A DNA stretch of 64,000 bases from Isoetes taiwanensis (GCA_021234155.1 JAJEKV010000073.1:2514001-2578000); one strand, 5' to 3'. Shown: positions 33,480-47,835, numbered from the stretch's first letter. Notes: generated from the sequence alone by a model not told the origin. Program-made: numbers and translations.

Positions 33480-36400
33480 AATGGTCAAATGTATGATTTC
33501 CATATGTCGAGGTAATGTTAACATCGAAAAGTTCTATTCTCCAGCGGATATAACATCTAGCGTGAAGAATTCAACCCGAGCTTCTTCCAACCCGCGTCCG
33601 CCATTCTCGGCATACTTATTCTGCTTTGCACATGCACTCGAGGGTTAGTCCTGCGTGACTAAGTGGGGATCCTTAGGTTTGCCTGCATCGTGGGAACATC
33701 TTGAAATCTTGGATAAGGCAGGGCGAGAAGATCTATGTGAAGTCTGAGTGCTAAGACAATGACAACAATGATCAAATGGAATACACCACATGAGCGTGGA
33801 GCGAACACTTAATAGATACTAAACATGGCGCTCAGGGGACAATATGAAGCTCGATACATCACATGTCACGGGCCTGCTAGGAAATGCGGCGGAAACAAAT
33901 TCCCGAGCCCTGTAAGCGAGGGCGGGTGAACTTGTATCGCATACCCTTCCCAACTCACGTCACGGTGGGACCTCTTACCATGGAGTCACAAGAGTTGGCG
34001 GTAAAATGCTTTTCCTCTAGGATGCCACACTTGCGGTGTAACAAGCACAAAGAAACCACGAGATGACATGTAGGTAATGCGGGAACAACCCAGGCCATCG
34101 GACAGAGTGATGCGATCCGGAGGATCAATGAAGTGGACCAATGCAAAACGAGACATGTGATATTCGTTAATTTATTTATGACTAGAGGTGCCTAGATCAT
34201 ACTCGCCCCTTCTTCGAAGTTGCTCATGCATGTTGAAGTAAGCATATCAAGGCTCCTTAAAATGACATGAAGTGGGTTCAATACCCAGCATTTTCCCCAA
34301 AACTCACGACTTACTTTAATTAAAAGGCAATTCCTCTAAGGGAATACCAGCACTTAATAATGCTTCGAATACTTCTCTTCCGGTATTCTCCGTTTATTTT
34401 TCTACTTATTATATAATGCTAACAATGCTACATGTTATTCCCGTTCACCAAGCCCCATAACAAGATGATTATACTTATTGGCGCATTCGTGATCGTAACT
34501 ACTTCTACCAATCATGGTCCAATACGATCACATCTTACAATGGCGTATTTAATACAAGAGCACTTAGTTAAAGGTTTTAATATTCCATATTAAAAAAACT
34601 TTCACTCAGATTATATAATTTATGGTGCATCTAATGTAGATGATATATAGGAATAGCACTTGCGAAGCAATCCATAAAGGTTCTCATGTTGCAATTGGTA
34701 GGAACCAAAGATTTAGCCACTAAACAAAAGATTAATCATCTAGTAGAACTAATCCCAAAACTTAAAAGGTTCAATCTAGGCCTTCGGTCAAGCTCACCAC
34801 CCAGGAAACAATAAAAGCAAGAATATTCAAGATATGCACTGTAGTTTGAGGCTAAGGGCGAAGGGTTTTGGGAAGGAAATCAACCCTTATAGAGAATCCT
34901 CTCACAGAAACAAGCACCAAATTATTGGGACTAGAATAAAGGCTTATGCGGACTAAGAGACTGATGAGGAGATTTGGAGGAAGGGAATGAAGGAGCAAAA
35001 GGACAAGAAGGAGGATCACGAGATCAATAAGCACCTCTTCCCCTCATGCTAGGGATCAAGGAGCCTTTTCCAAAAGGTAAAGGTGCATAGATCTTTTAGG
35101 TTTCAACCTTTTCAAAAGTTTTATAGATATCTCAATGGTCAGGTTCCCATGCAACTATCTTATTCTTGCTTTCAGACTACTCCCCAAAGCACCATCATAT
35201 CAATTCCTTCCTTGAGGATTCATTATAATATATGGGGGGTTTAACATAATCAAGTCCATGATTACAACCGATTGGGTCCCGCAATCCCGAATAATCAAAT
35301 CAAGCCCTTTGGGCTTAAAATTCTTTATAATCAAGCCCATGGTTACAACCCTAGTTGAGTCCACAACTAGAAATATTCAGAATCGACACTTAAGGCTAAA
35401 TATTTTCAACTCTAGCCCCTTTCGATAAAAATTTCAGAATCCAACTATTATCTTTCTTGGAGACATGATAGGCTGTCTCAAAGATGTACTATACACAAGA
35501 CTTAACCTATGAAATTCTCCTACCTCCCCAAGTTACAAAGTTAGCTAAAAGTTTTAGTAGGAAGGAAGCGTGTTTTAATAGAATTAGAAAGAAAAACACC
35601 TTATATTTCCTCTCGAGAATTCCCCTAGGCAAATGTAACTTTCAATATCTCTTTACCATATAACTCTGAACACCTAAGACTTAGATTTGCCCCATGCGTC
35701 AATAAAGGGTAATATTTTCTAAATCACATTGCAAGCTTATTTATCCTTGAGTGAATCCACCGAAATTCAAACCCTATCTAAAAAAGAAGATTGAAGCGGT
35801 CTCTTCAAAATATGGCCTCCGCCACCACAAAGCTCCAAACCCTCTCTTGCAAATTAGTCCGTTCCCAAAACCCTCTTTCAAAAATTCCCTTTTTGGTAAA
35901 CCCTTTGCTTACATGGATATATACCATGTATACATTTCCATTTATCATGTAAAATCACGTTACATGCAAATATTATACAATACTGGCCTCAGGCTGGGCT
36001 AAAACAATCTCCTTCTAAAAATTTAACCCATGTCCTCATGGAGTGCGATCCTAGAACTATCATGCTTACTGAGAAAATGCACTAACAATTGGAAGCAAGA
36101 TACACACAACTTTACTAACAATGAGCTAAAACAAGCCATCATACATCGTCTTTGGGAACTTTCACTATAGAAGCTTCTTGAACTCCATCCGTGGAGCTTT
36201 TGTAATGTACATAAACATTTGGTATTGGGCGATCCATTATGCGGCTGACTCTAGCTTCACCACTTTGCTGCCTTGGCTCAATGATTCTATTCTCCATATT
36301 CCATCTTTCTTTTGGGTTGGCGCTCCCTTTCATTCCATCGAGGCTCTCGGCTCTGCCTCTACCATTTGGATATCGATTGAATCGTTCTCCCTCCCATGCG

Positions 36401-39208
36401 TCTATCTAAGTGTTGTGAATCATTATATTGTCAAATCTTTGGGCAATTGTTCCTTAGGTGTCTGTTTCTCTACAATGGAAACAACACCCCTCATCAAAAA
36501 ACGAGAACCCATTTGCCCTTTCCTCCATTAGTGAGACATGGTGGTAGATCACTACCTCCACTTTAAGTGCGCTTGCCAAATTCCTCATATTATTACGCGG
36601 ATTTTCCGGTTTGGCTAGCAGATGGCTCCCCTCTAAATGAGCGTCTTGGGTTATCACGAGTTCTCGGATAGTCTGACTTTCTCACTGGAAATCTGTTTCT
36701 GCCGATTCTTAATTTATCGAACAACTTCCTCGGTCTTTATAGGCAACTCTTGACAGCCATTACTCTTGATATCTACATGAAGGCCTTTCACAAATTTGGA
36801 ACACAACTTGATTTTATCCATAGTAGGACAATGGGGCTGCAACCTTCTAAAATTTCTTATTGTATTCTAATACTATGCCTTTTTGCACACAATAAAAAAC
36901 TCATTCATCTTCTCAACCTTATTACTTTGTAGGTGTGAAATGACCCTCAAATATGGTCTTAAAATCAGCCCATGTAGCCTATATGGAAGTCTTCAAGCAT
37001 GTCTCCACCCCAAACTCTTGCAAAGCCTCCCGGCATTGCACGAGCATGAAGAGCCTTCTGAATCCTATGCTTTTGATCAAATCCATAATAGAACTCCACC
37101 CATGGAGCGGGCATCAACATCATCTCCTGTTGTGTTCTCCCCTGTGAACACTTCTCATTTTAGTGTCCTTTAACATCTTCTCAATTGCTTTTCTCAGCCT
37201 CCTCCTTTCTTTGTGATGCTTTGGTGCATAACTTGCTGGATAACTTCAGGATACTAGTTACATCTTAGAACTCCATCTCCCCGCACCACTAGCACCATTA
37301 ACACCCATGATCTCACTAATGCATATAGACAATAAGGCATTAGCAAATTCATTCAAGGATATGAATCATTTAAACTAGCCGTTTGGATTTAGGTATTTGT
37401 ACATAATATATTTATTTGATACTAAGAATATATGCATGGCATGCATCCATATTTGTATGTAAATGAAAGGGGGCTTTTGGAGACCGAGAAAAATTGCAGA
37501 GGGTTTTGGAGTTTGGAGGACAGAAGATCAAAGAGAAATTTCATTTGAGCTATGGAGGCAAAGAGTTTCTTCTTATAGGTGGGGATTTTTCTCTACTCGA
37601 TTCAATTGAGATTATGTTGCCATGGTAGATTGATACATGGTTACGAAAAAAGTTCCATCTTGTATTAGTAGTGAGAAACTTGATATGTAAATCCATGTTA
37701 CGGATGTAGCTTGCTGGTGGGTTTGGCCAAGATATAATTAAGGAATTTAGGCGATGAATTTATACTTGAAGGAGAAAAACAAGTCTTGAAGGTTTCTCGA
37801 ATCCTAGTAGTTCAATGTAAAATTCATGGATCTAAGGCTTCATCAATCTTCATTATATGTCTTTGGAATTGACATGGCGTCAGACATAGAAATATCGAGA
37901 AAAAAAACTCATGAGACACAAGTTAAATAATGCCAAAATGCATGGAAAAGGACAGAAATTAATGTTGAAATTTGTTTTGGAGGAGCTAAAGATATATTCG
38001 ATGATTAGATTATGTTTGAAGAAATCAAATCACGACTCAAACCTCAAAAGAAATAAAATTTGGTTATACATTTGTAGAGCGAAGTAATTCTCATGCCGGA
38101 GGCATAGGGATCTTAAGCGGCATGTGGAGAAGATTCGATGTGGGTTGGAAGCAAGATTTCACAACAAAGAGTTATGGTAGGTCCGTTTATTGTCCTTTTG
38201 TTGAATTGCTTTTATGTGGTCTCACGTAATTTTCCAAATAAACAAATATGGAACAGCTCTTGTTATATCGTGCGGATATAATAAAGCGAGCATGAGGCAT
38301 AAGCGGGCTGAAGGCTAGATGGCGGATGAGCTTAGGGTTGCTAGATAACAAATAGTAAGAACTTGCATTGTATGAATGGTAGGGGGTTATTTAACTAAGA
38401 GAATCTGAAATATAAGCAATAATTATAAGAATAATGAGTTAATTGTAATTATGGCTCCTAAAGAAAGATGGACTCTAGGTCTACAATAACTTGGCGGGGG
38501 AGATCGGATGGGTTCTTTCCCAGTAGGATATTGCATAGCTAGGAAAGCTGATTTAAATTGCTCAAATGCAGTTTGAACCTATTTGGTACCTCAGGAAGAG
38601 TTTCACAAATTGATTGCTCCATCAGAGTCGGTGGCAAGATGGAAAACAGTGGATCACATATCGATTAGAGCTGAAATTGCATAGAAGAAAGCCAATGTGG
38701 GGCTTAGAGGGGGATTTGCAACAAAGGAACCCTACAATAGAATCAATGAGAGCTATATGTCGGTTCTCATGTGGAAATTCGGGGAGCTTTTAGAAACCTT
38801 TCAACAAAATAAAAATCACCTAAAAGGATCTCACAATTGAGATATGATGGTCCAAATTCCAGTCCCAAACACGCCCGAGAAATTTGCTCCTTCGCCTTCA
38901 TGCTCATAAAAGGTTCTTGCAAAACTTCTTTTCAATTTGCCTCCCTTACTTATGTGCTTTCCATTACGTATGCATATAAGCATGTATGCTGCGTACATAA
39001 AATGGATATCTTGGCCCATCAAGTGGCTAGGACCGTTACCACGACGGTTGGAATAAATTTGTCTTGCCCATAATTCTTTAACATCAATTTCAAAATATAT
39101 TTGAAATCGGATGTGATACCATAAGCCTTTGCACTTTTGCGAAGGCCTACCCACTTTGCAAGAAGCATACAGCCAAAATTTGTACCAGCGGTTATTTGCC
39201 TTTGTTTT
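33480..39208. repeat. Unit A, copy 2 (poor-quality sequence)
   Basis: Collinear with 8196-14007. It contains a corrupted gag (about 36120-37310; zinc-knuckle region near 36450-36490) and a remnant of the small membrane ORF (33955-34146). Frames are broken mostly by small changes at CAG/CTG sites, so coding status cannot be judged. Confidence 0.7.
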
Positions 39209-39335
39209 GGTAAGGCCTTGGTTAGGTGGTGATCCCCACGGGGTTCAAAACCCAGCGGCTACCATCACGTGGGAAGCGTAAAGGGCAGTGCAAGTCCCCA
39301 GCTGTGCCTTCAATAAATAAATAAAAAAAAAAAAC
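39209..39335 (+). mobile_element. SINE, copy 2
   Basis: Counterpart of the copy 1 SINE, with the B-box-like ggttcaaaaccc and tail aataaataaataaaaaaaa. A second truncated tail (gtgccttcaataaataaa) appears at about 39498 as part of a local duplication. Confidence 0.55.
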
Positions 39336-39690
39336 AAATGCTTATGAATTCCATGTAATCGTATGTAATGGTAACCCATAAGCTTCTCAATACGATGCCG
39401 AATCCTCGGCTCCTCGTGCCTTGCTTATTCCTTTGCACATACACTCAAAGGGGATTAAATTTTCGTGACATGCATAGAAACATCTTGAAAAGCTTCGACC
39501 AAGCGTGCCTTCAATAAATAAAAAAAAAACAAATGCTTATGAATTCCATGTAATCATGTAATGGTAACCCATAAGCTTCTCTCAACCACGATCCTCGACT
39601 CCACTAACGATATTGCCTTGCTTATTCATTCACACATACACTCAAAGGGGATTAGTCCTCGTGACATGCATAGAAACATCTTGAAAAAGC
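39336..39690. repeat. Local ~175-bp tandem duplication specific to copy 2
   Basis: The stretch from caaatgcttatgaattccat to catcttgaaaaagct occurs twice, near 39336-39495 and 39530-39685. The first is noisy and the second cleaner. Copy 1 has it once (about 14136-14290). Confidence 0.65.
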
Positions 39691-42600
39691 TCAGCCATCC
39701 TACGCTTGTACAAGCCTGTTTGTCGAGGAGAAATGCCAACCGACTCATATTCTTAACCCTCTGGCGGGGTGATGGGGTGAATCTTGTATCGCATACCCTT
39801 TCCAACCCGATGCGGAGGTGGAGGACCTCTTACCATAGAGTCACAAGAGTTGGTGTTCATCCTCTTCTCTGAAGAATGCCCTTTGCTTGGGGTAACAAAG
39901 CACAAAACCTGAGGATGACATGTGTAATTTGGGAACAACCCGAATATAGAACCTAAGTCCCTAGATCGGAGGATCAATAGAAGTGGAACAATGCAAAGGC
40001 AGACATGTGATATTACGTTAGATTATTTTATGACTAGAAGATTGCCTAGATCATACTCTATCCCTATTTTGAAGTTGCATGCATGTTGAAATGGAGGTTA
40101 TCAATGCTCCTTAAAATGACATCGAAGTAGGTTCAATGCTTAGCGGTTTTCAAAACTCAAACCTTACTTCATGGCAATTCCCCTATAAGGAATACGCCAA
40201 TAATCTATTAGTTATGATACTTCCCTTTCGGTATTCTCGGTTTATTTTCTACTTATTATATAATGCTAACAATGATACATGTTGCTCCCCGTTCACCAAG
40301 CCCCATAAGCTCGATAGTCCTCTTAGCCCAAGCATTCAATTGATCCCATGCTGCTTCTACCCGGAAGTCATGGTCCAATCGATCACATCTTACAATATAA
40401 TTTAATACAAGGCACTTATGTAGGTTTTAATATTCCATATTAAAACCACTTTTCTAATATTTATATATATTATGGTGCATCTAATGTAGTCTCGGATCAT
40501 GCACTTCGACTTAAAATCCATAGGTTCTCATGGTACCAATTATACGAACCAAAGGTTAGCCAATAAACAAAGATTAATCACCGATTAGAGACTAATACCA
40601 AAACTTAAAGAGTTCCAATCGGCCTTCGAAGCCCAAAGCTCACCACCAAAATTTGGGCTTCATAAAAGCAAGAATATCAAGATATGCACAATTTAGGCAA
40701 GGAGCGAGAGGGGATTTTGGATAATCAACCCTTAGAGTCCTCTCTAAGGAACAAGCACAAATTATTGGGAGACTAGAATAAGGCTTATTATGGACTAAGA
40801 GGAGCTGATGGGGAGATTGGTGAGAAGCTGAGGGAATGAAGAGATAAAAGGTCAAGAAGGATCTGAATCAATAAAGTTCACCTCTTCCCTTATATAGGGA
40901 TCAAAGGGCCTTTCCAAAAGGTAAAAGGTACATAGACCTTTTAGGGTCAACCTTTTCAAAGTTCTATAGATATCTCAATGGTCCAAGTTCCCATGCAACT
41001 ATCTTATTCTTTGCTTTCCAAACTACTTTTGGACACCACCATATAAATTCCTCCCCTTGGAGGATTGATCATCCTCAATATATGGCGGTTTAACATAGCC
41101 AAGTCCGTGATTACAATACTGATTTGAGTCCACGATCGAGGAAATAATCAAGTCCAGCCTTTAGGCAAAAAATTCTTTATAACCAAGTCTATGTTTACAA
41201 TCCTAGTTGAGTCCACAACTAGAAATATTCAAGTTCGGCCCTTAAGGCTAAAAAATTTTCAACTCTAGCCCTTTTCATTTAAAAATTTCAAGTCCAACTA
41301 TTATCTTGCCGGAACAGCCAGGCGTCTCAAGATGTACTATACACAAGACTTGATCTATGAAATTCTCCCACCTCCCGAGGAGTTACAAGCTTAGCTAAAG
41401 TTCTAGTAAGAAGGATGGAAGGAAGCATATTTTAATAGAACTAGGAGAAAAACACCTTATATTTCCTCCTCATAATTCCTATAACTACGTAACATCTAAG
41501 ACTTAGGTTGCCCCATCTGCGTCAATAAAGGCAAGGAATATTTCCCAAATCCACATTCTTGGGCTTGTTATCCTTGATTGAATCCTTAAATTCAAAACAC
41601 CACCTAAAAAGGAAGATTAGGCTGATCTCTTCAAGCTCTGGCCTCCTGACACCACAAAGCTCCAAAACCCTCTCTTTCCATTGGTCACGTTCCCAAAGCC
41701 CTCTTTCAAAATTCCCTTTTTGGTAAACCCTTTGCTTACATGGATATATACCATGCATACATTTCCATTTATCATGTAAATGCATTACATACAAATATTA
41801 TACAATCGGCCTCCAACGGGCTGGAAATCGATTACACTCTCCCATTCTAAAATTTAACCCATGTCCTCATGGGTCGATCCTAGGAACTATCATCTTTCTT
41901 GAGAGAAAATGCACTAACAATTGGAAGCAGATACACAATTGCTACTAACAATGAGATAAGCAAAGCCATCATACATCTTCTTTCAGGAACTTTCACTATA
42001 GAAGCTTCTTGAGCTCATCACATGGAGCCATGGCGATACATAAACATTTGGTGTTGCGGGTGATCCGTGCTCATGGCAGCTCTAAGCTTCACCACTTTCT
42101 TTGCTAACCGGCTCAATGATTCTATCCTCCATATCCCATCTTTCACAGGGCTGGCTGTCCCTTTGATTCAATCGAGGCCCTCCACGGTATCTGCCTCTAC
42201 CAACATTTGGATGTCGATTGAATCGTTCTCCTCCCCAAATACCCGTCTATCTCATTGCTGAATCCATTATCTTGTCAAATCTTGGGCAATTGTTCCTTGG
42301 TGTCATGTTTCTCTACAATGGAAACAACACCCCTCTTCAATAACCGTTGCCTTTCCTCATCGGTGAGCCATGTTGGTAACTCACTACCTCCACTTTATTA
42401 CTTGCCCAATTCCTCATATTATAACCACGGACCTCCATAGTTTGGCTAGCCGGATGGCTCCCCTCTAAATGAACATCTTGGCTATACTAGTTCTCGGTGG
42501 CCAGAAAGATGCATGTCTCTTTTCTTTGAATGTGAAATGCTTTCTCCTTAAATCTGTTTCGGCTTTTGGCTATCAGTTCTTCCTCAACATCTTTATAGGC

Positions 42601-45500
42601 AACTCTTGACATCATACTCTTGATATCTACATGAAGGCCTTTCACAAATTTGGAACCTGGCAGTTTTATCCATAGTTGGACAATGAGGCAACTAGTTTTT
42701 CTCATTGTACCGACAATGTATTGGTGAACAATCAAAAAAACTTCGTTCATCTTAGCACCTTGTACCACTGGGTTGTGAAATGACCTCAAGGAAACCCAAA
42801 ATCACTCCATGTAGCGTATATGGAAGTCTTGACGGATCAGTCAAACATATCTCTCCACCAAACTCTTGCAAAGCCTCCCAGCAATGCATGAGCAAGGAGA
42901 GCCTTCACAGAATCCTATGCTTTGATCAAATCATAATAGAACTCCACCCCACGGAGCTAGGCATCAGCATCATCTCCTGTTGTGTTCTCCCCTGTGAACA
43001 CTTCTCATTTGGTGTCCTTTAACATCTTCTCAATTGCTTTCTAAGCCTCACTCCTTTCTTCGCGATCACGACTTGTTGGATAACCTACCCGGGATACTAG
43101 TTACATCTTGAACTCCATCTCTGCACCACTAGCACCCATGATCTCCTACTACTGCATATAGACAATGAGGCATTAACAAATTTCTTCAAGGGTATGAATC
43201 ATTTCCCAAACTAGCCGTTTTGGAGGCGGTATTTGTACATATTTGTACATAATATATTTATTTGATACTAAGAATATATGCATGGTATGCATCCATATTT
43301 GTATGTAAATGAAGGGGGCTTTTGGAGACTACGAAAAAAATTGCAAGAGGGTTTTGGAGTTTGGAGGATTTGAGAAGATCAAGAGGCGCATCAGAGCTAT
43401 GGAGGCAAGAGGTTGAAGATTCATTGTTATAGGTGGGGATTTCAATTAGGTTGAGATTATGTTGCCATGGTAGATTGATACATGATTAGAAAAAGTTCCA
43501 TGCATTAGTGGTGAGAAACTTGATATGTAAATCCATGTTACGGATGTAGCTTGCTAGTGGGTTATGGCCAAGATATAATTAAGGAATTTAGAAGCGATGA
43601 ATTTATACTTGAAGGAGAAAAAAAAGTCTTGAAGCTTTCTCGGGAAATCTAGTAGTTCAATGTAAAATTCATGGATTTGAGACTTCATCAATCTTTTTTA
43701 TATGTGTCTTTGAAATTCAAAAGAAATTAGTGTTGAAGGCCGTTTTGAAGGAGCTAGAAGTATTGATGATTAGATTGTGTTTGAAGAAATCAAATGCATC
43801 CCAAAACCGATCAAACCTCAAAGAAATAAGCTGGTTATATGTTGTAAAAGCAGAAGTAAATCTCATGTCGGGGGCATAGGGCATCTTTGAATCATTTATT
43901 TTAGATGCATGGGAGAAAAGATTTCTAATAAAGATTTATGAGTGCGGTCCATTCTTGTCCTTTTTGTTGAATTGCTTTTATGTGGTCACGTAATTTGTCA
44001 AATAAACAAATATGAAGAGCAGCTCTTTGTTATATGGTGCGGATATATAAGCATAAGCATGAGGCATGAGCATACTTGAGAAGGCTAGATGGCTAGATGG
44101 CAGGGTTGCTAGATAACAAATAGTAAGAACTTGCATTGTATGAATGGTGGGGTTATTTAACTAAGAGAATCTGAAATATAAGCAATAATTATAAGAATAA
44201 TGAGTTAATTGTAATTATGGCTCCTAAAGAAAAAGATGGACTCTAGGTCTACAATAACTTGGCGAGGGAGATCGGATGGGTTCTTTCAGGCGGATGTGCA
44301 ATGCCAAAAATGCATGAAAAGGGAATTAAAGTTGAAGGCTGTTTTGGAGAACTAAGATATATTGATGATTAGATTATGTTTGAAGAAATCCAAATGCATC
44401 CCCGACGGCTCAAACCTCAAAGAAATAAAATTTGGTTATCGTTGTAGAGCGAAGTAATTCTCATGCCAGGGCATAGGGATCTTAGCGGCACGTCAGAGAA
44501 GATTCGATGTGGGTTGGAAGCAAGATTTCACAACAAAGAGTTATGGTCCGGTCCGTTTATTGTCCTTTTGTTGAATTGCTTTTATGTGGTCTATGTAATT
44601 TTCCAAATAAACAAATATGGAACTTAGCTCTTGTTATATCGATGCGAGGATATAATAAAGCGAGCATGAGGCATGCTTTTGAAGGCTAGATGGCTGAGAT
44701 GAAGCAGGGTTGCTAGATAACAAATAGTAAGAACTTGCATTGTATGAATGGTCGAGGTTATTTAACTAAGAGACTATGTAATATAAGTAATAATTATAAG
44801 AATAATGAGTTAATTGTAATTCTGGCTCCTATTCTTTCCCAGCAGATGTGCATAGCTAGGAAGGGCCGATTTCGTGCTCAAATGCGTTTTGAGCACAGCA
44901 GTTGTGGGAAGAGTTTTCTAAGTTATTGCTCCATCAAAAGTGGTGGCAAGATGGAAAGCTTGATGGATCACATATCAGTTAGAGCTTGAAATTGCATAGA
45001 AAAGGCGTGGGCTTAGAAGGGCAGATTGCATGAACTCTGGCGGAATCAATGAAAATATGGCGGTTCTCATCATGGAAATTAGGAGCTTTTGAAACCTTTC
45101 AACAAAACAAAATCACCTAAAAAGGATCTCGGTGTAGAGATATGATGGTCCAAATTTGATCCAGCAAACTGCCCAAAATTACTCATACGCCTTCATGCTT
45201 GCAAAGGTTCTTGCAAAACTTCTTTTCAAAGAGGATGTGCTTTCCATTACGCATGCATACCAAGCATGTATGCATGCATTACATAAATGCATTATCTTGG
45301 CCCCATCAAGTGGCGAGGACCGTTTTACTGTGAGTTGGAATAAATTAAGCCTTGCCCATAATTCTTTAACATCAATTTCAAAAATATGTTTGAAATCCAG
45401 ATGTGATACCATTGCCTTTGCACTTTTGCGAAAGACCTACCCACTTTGTAAGAAGCACTTCTGTAAAATTTGTACCAGTAGTCGAATTTGCCACTGTTTT
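39530..45500. repeat. Unit B, copy 2 (poor-quality to about 45.3 kb)
   Basis: Collinear with 14136-20190, with a corrupted gag at about 41980-43140 and a remnant of the small membrane ORF (39753-39977). A cleaner patch appears at about 42850-43030. The sequence becomes clean again from about 45.35 kb. Confidence 0.7.
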
Positions 45501-45892
45501 GGGATGAAAAAGAGATGGGTCGAAAGCTTAAGTTGCTCCTGATACTCTAGGCACTGGACGGTTGGATTGCCCCCTAACGCACTCTCACGACAATCGACAG
45601 CAAAGCAACCTCTGCCTAACTCACATAACGCAGAGGGAGTTTCAATGCAGGCAAATCGATGCGGTGCGATTTTTAACTTGGGCCATTGATTTAGTACATT
45701 CAAGGGAATAAAAAATTATTCCATCACCCCTTCTCCTAGGGTTTAACCTTTAGGGCGACCCAAAAGGGCAGACATATAGTGCCATTAAAAGTGCAATGAG
45801 TCTAGAAAATAAGGTAAATACATTTTACAAACATAGCAACATATGGGCTACATGAGCCCTGTTATTCTATTCTATTTTTATTCTATTCAAAA

Positions 45893-46655
45893 TCATTTTG
45901 CCTTTGCACGATTTAGTCGAAAGGATCGGATTGCCCCTTTCTCCACCCACGGATGGATAAACAAGGAGCAGTTCACAGATATTGATGCAGAAGAGGTAAA
46001 ACACGAAGAATCCTGTAATGGAATGTGAAGCACCCTGTCAATGACAGGCTAACATTTGCCTTAGTATAATCTTCAGCAATACTCCTGGACAATTTTTCCT
46101 GTCATGGGCTTTACGGTGGGCTTCAGAACACCCCACAAATATCATGCCCTCGTTCTTATTGGGCTGCTCGAAGGCAGCAGTTTTAACAACACCCAATTGC
46201 ATATTCTTATATGCTAAAACAGAGTAGCATTTTTATACTCAATCCTTGCATGCCCATTTGGATTCGATGCCTTCATTGTGATGTTCATGGCAGCAACCAA
46301 ACTGGTGATGTTAGAATCTGAGACAGTAAGCGTGAAATTTTTATTGCTGCGCCTTCTGCTACAATGAGAGGGTATTTTGGATGCAGAGCAACGAAGATTA
46401 TCAGGCCAAACAAGGCAAAAGAATTAAGATCAAAACTGATGCCATAGAAATGCACAACATGCATTCTGTGCATTCATCCCTGTCCTCTTTAATCCTAGCG
46501 AAAGAAGGGCCGAATATTACCTTCTCTTCATAGCCCAGTTTGTCTGATAATCTTCCGGCCATTTTCAGGCTCTTGCGCTGCTGTGATGTAGCAAGCAGAT
46601 CGATTTCCATTTCCAGTTCTGTGCCTCGGCCGGAATTGTATTGGGGCTCCATCAT
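45893..46655 (-). pseudogene. LEA_2 gene, copy 2, frame-broken
   Basis: Same ATG and first 80 or so codons as the intact gene (frame 46655-46401, then a shift). It differs mainly by one-base length changes in homopolymers: ggcaaaaag to ggcaaaag, gaaatttttta to gaaattttta, aaaaacag to aaaacag, caatttt to caattttt. The breaks could be real mutations or long-read errors; the homopolymer bias favours errors. Confidence 0.75.
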
Positions 46656-47257
46656 TTTTGCGTGCCTTTTGGATCAAAATCGGATTTTTAGCGCAATCCT
46701 TTTTCGATCGACTAATTGCAAGTTAAGTTTAAGTCGTTTTATATCTTTCAATATGATAAGTTGGATTCCTAATATATTGACAAAGGAGCTATTTGCACAT
46801 GGGACCTCCCTTCAATGTTGAAATGCTCTTCTCCTCCATCCTGCACAAACATTATTAATGTTTATTTGTGCCTCGATTTCTCGCATGTTTGCATGGAATG
46901 TTCACAACTTGGCAACACTTGATTGAAAAAAAGTGCTTCAAAATTCATCCCACATGTCACAATCATTCGTTCCAGGTTCTCGATAAAGGCTTTAAATGTC
47001 TTGCGCATGGACTTATTCATCGTTTAGATTCCAATGCCTAGGTAATAACAATTAATATTTTGCACGAATTTTTCGGAACAACACCTAATCTCCTTGGGAA
47101 GTCTTATTCAAATTGGCATGCAATATCCATATACTTAAGAGCTTGTATATAGATTGATAATAGTAATACTAAAGTTTATTAATGTCCATGCGAGCCCATA
47201 GGCTATGGGACAACCATACTGAGTACAATTACCAAACAAAGAACAACGCATTGTTCA

Positions 47258-47835
47258 ATGTTATTGGCATTAAAAGAAGTCATTGTTACAAGAGACCCTG
47301 AAGGTTTTCGTAGTATTGTTCAGACAATGGGGCTTGCCAATCTTAAACCTAAGATAGTTTGCATCCGATATCTTGAGATATGGAAAGTGGAAAAGCATAG
47401 TAATGCTTGTGAAAACTTTGTCAATATAATAAATGATTGTTCTATTGCAAACAAAGTTGTAGTTATAGTGAAAGGTCTAGATGAATGGCCTGGTGAATGC
47501 CAGAAGCAATATGGTATAATTGTCCTATATTAGATTGGTTGTAATGGGGGCTGATGTTACTATTATCACAATTGTTAGATGCAAAGGATAGCTTTGAGAG
47601 TTGAATAAGTCCAAGTCTTTTGCATCTCTGGGGGAGGATGCCAGCGTAGAGGACTTGAAAGCGGATGTTAGGAAGTTCCTTTATAAGAATGCAAAGCGAG
47701 AGGTGATTCTGGTGACAATGAATTCATGGGAAGTTTATAGAGGATAGAAGATATATGGGACATAGGGATGCCATGGAGGCATTTTCAAAGTCTAAAAAGG
47801 GATTGCATCATATGTGACCGACTTAAAGCGGATCA
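47258..47835 (+). pseudogene. Cation-chloride cotransporter pseudogene, copy 2
   Basis: The 91-codon frame 47258-47533 is identical in translation to the copy 1 frame; the shifted downstream homology continues to about 47835, with extra noise from about 47.63 kb. Confidence 0.7.

Noticed and set aside
33058-45350. Broken genes in copy 2 as evidence of rapid pseudogene decay
   Set aside because: The change pattern (CHG contexts, homopolymers, a block crossing the junction) points to sequence error first.
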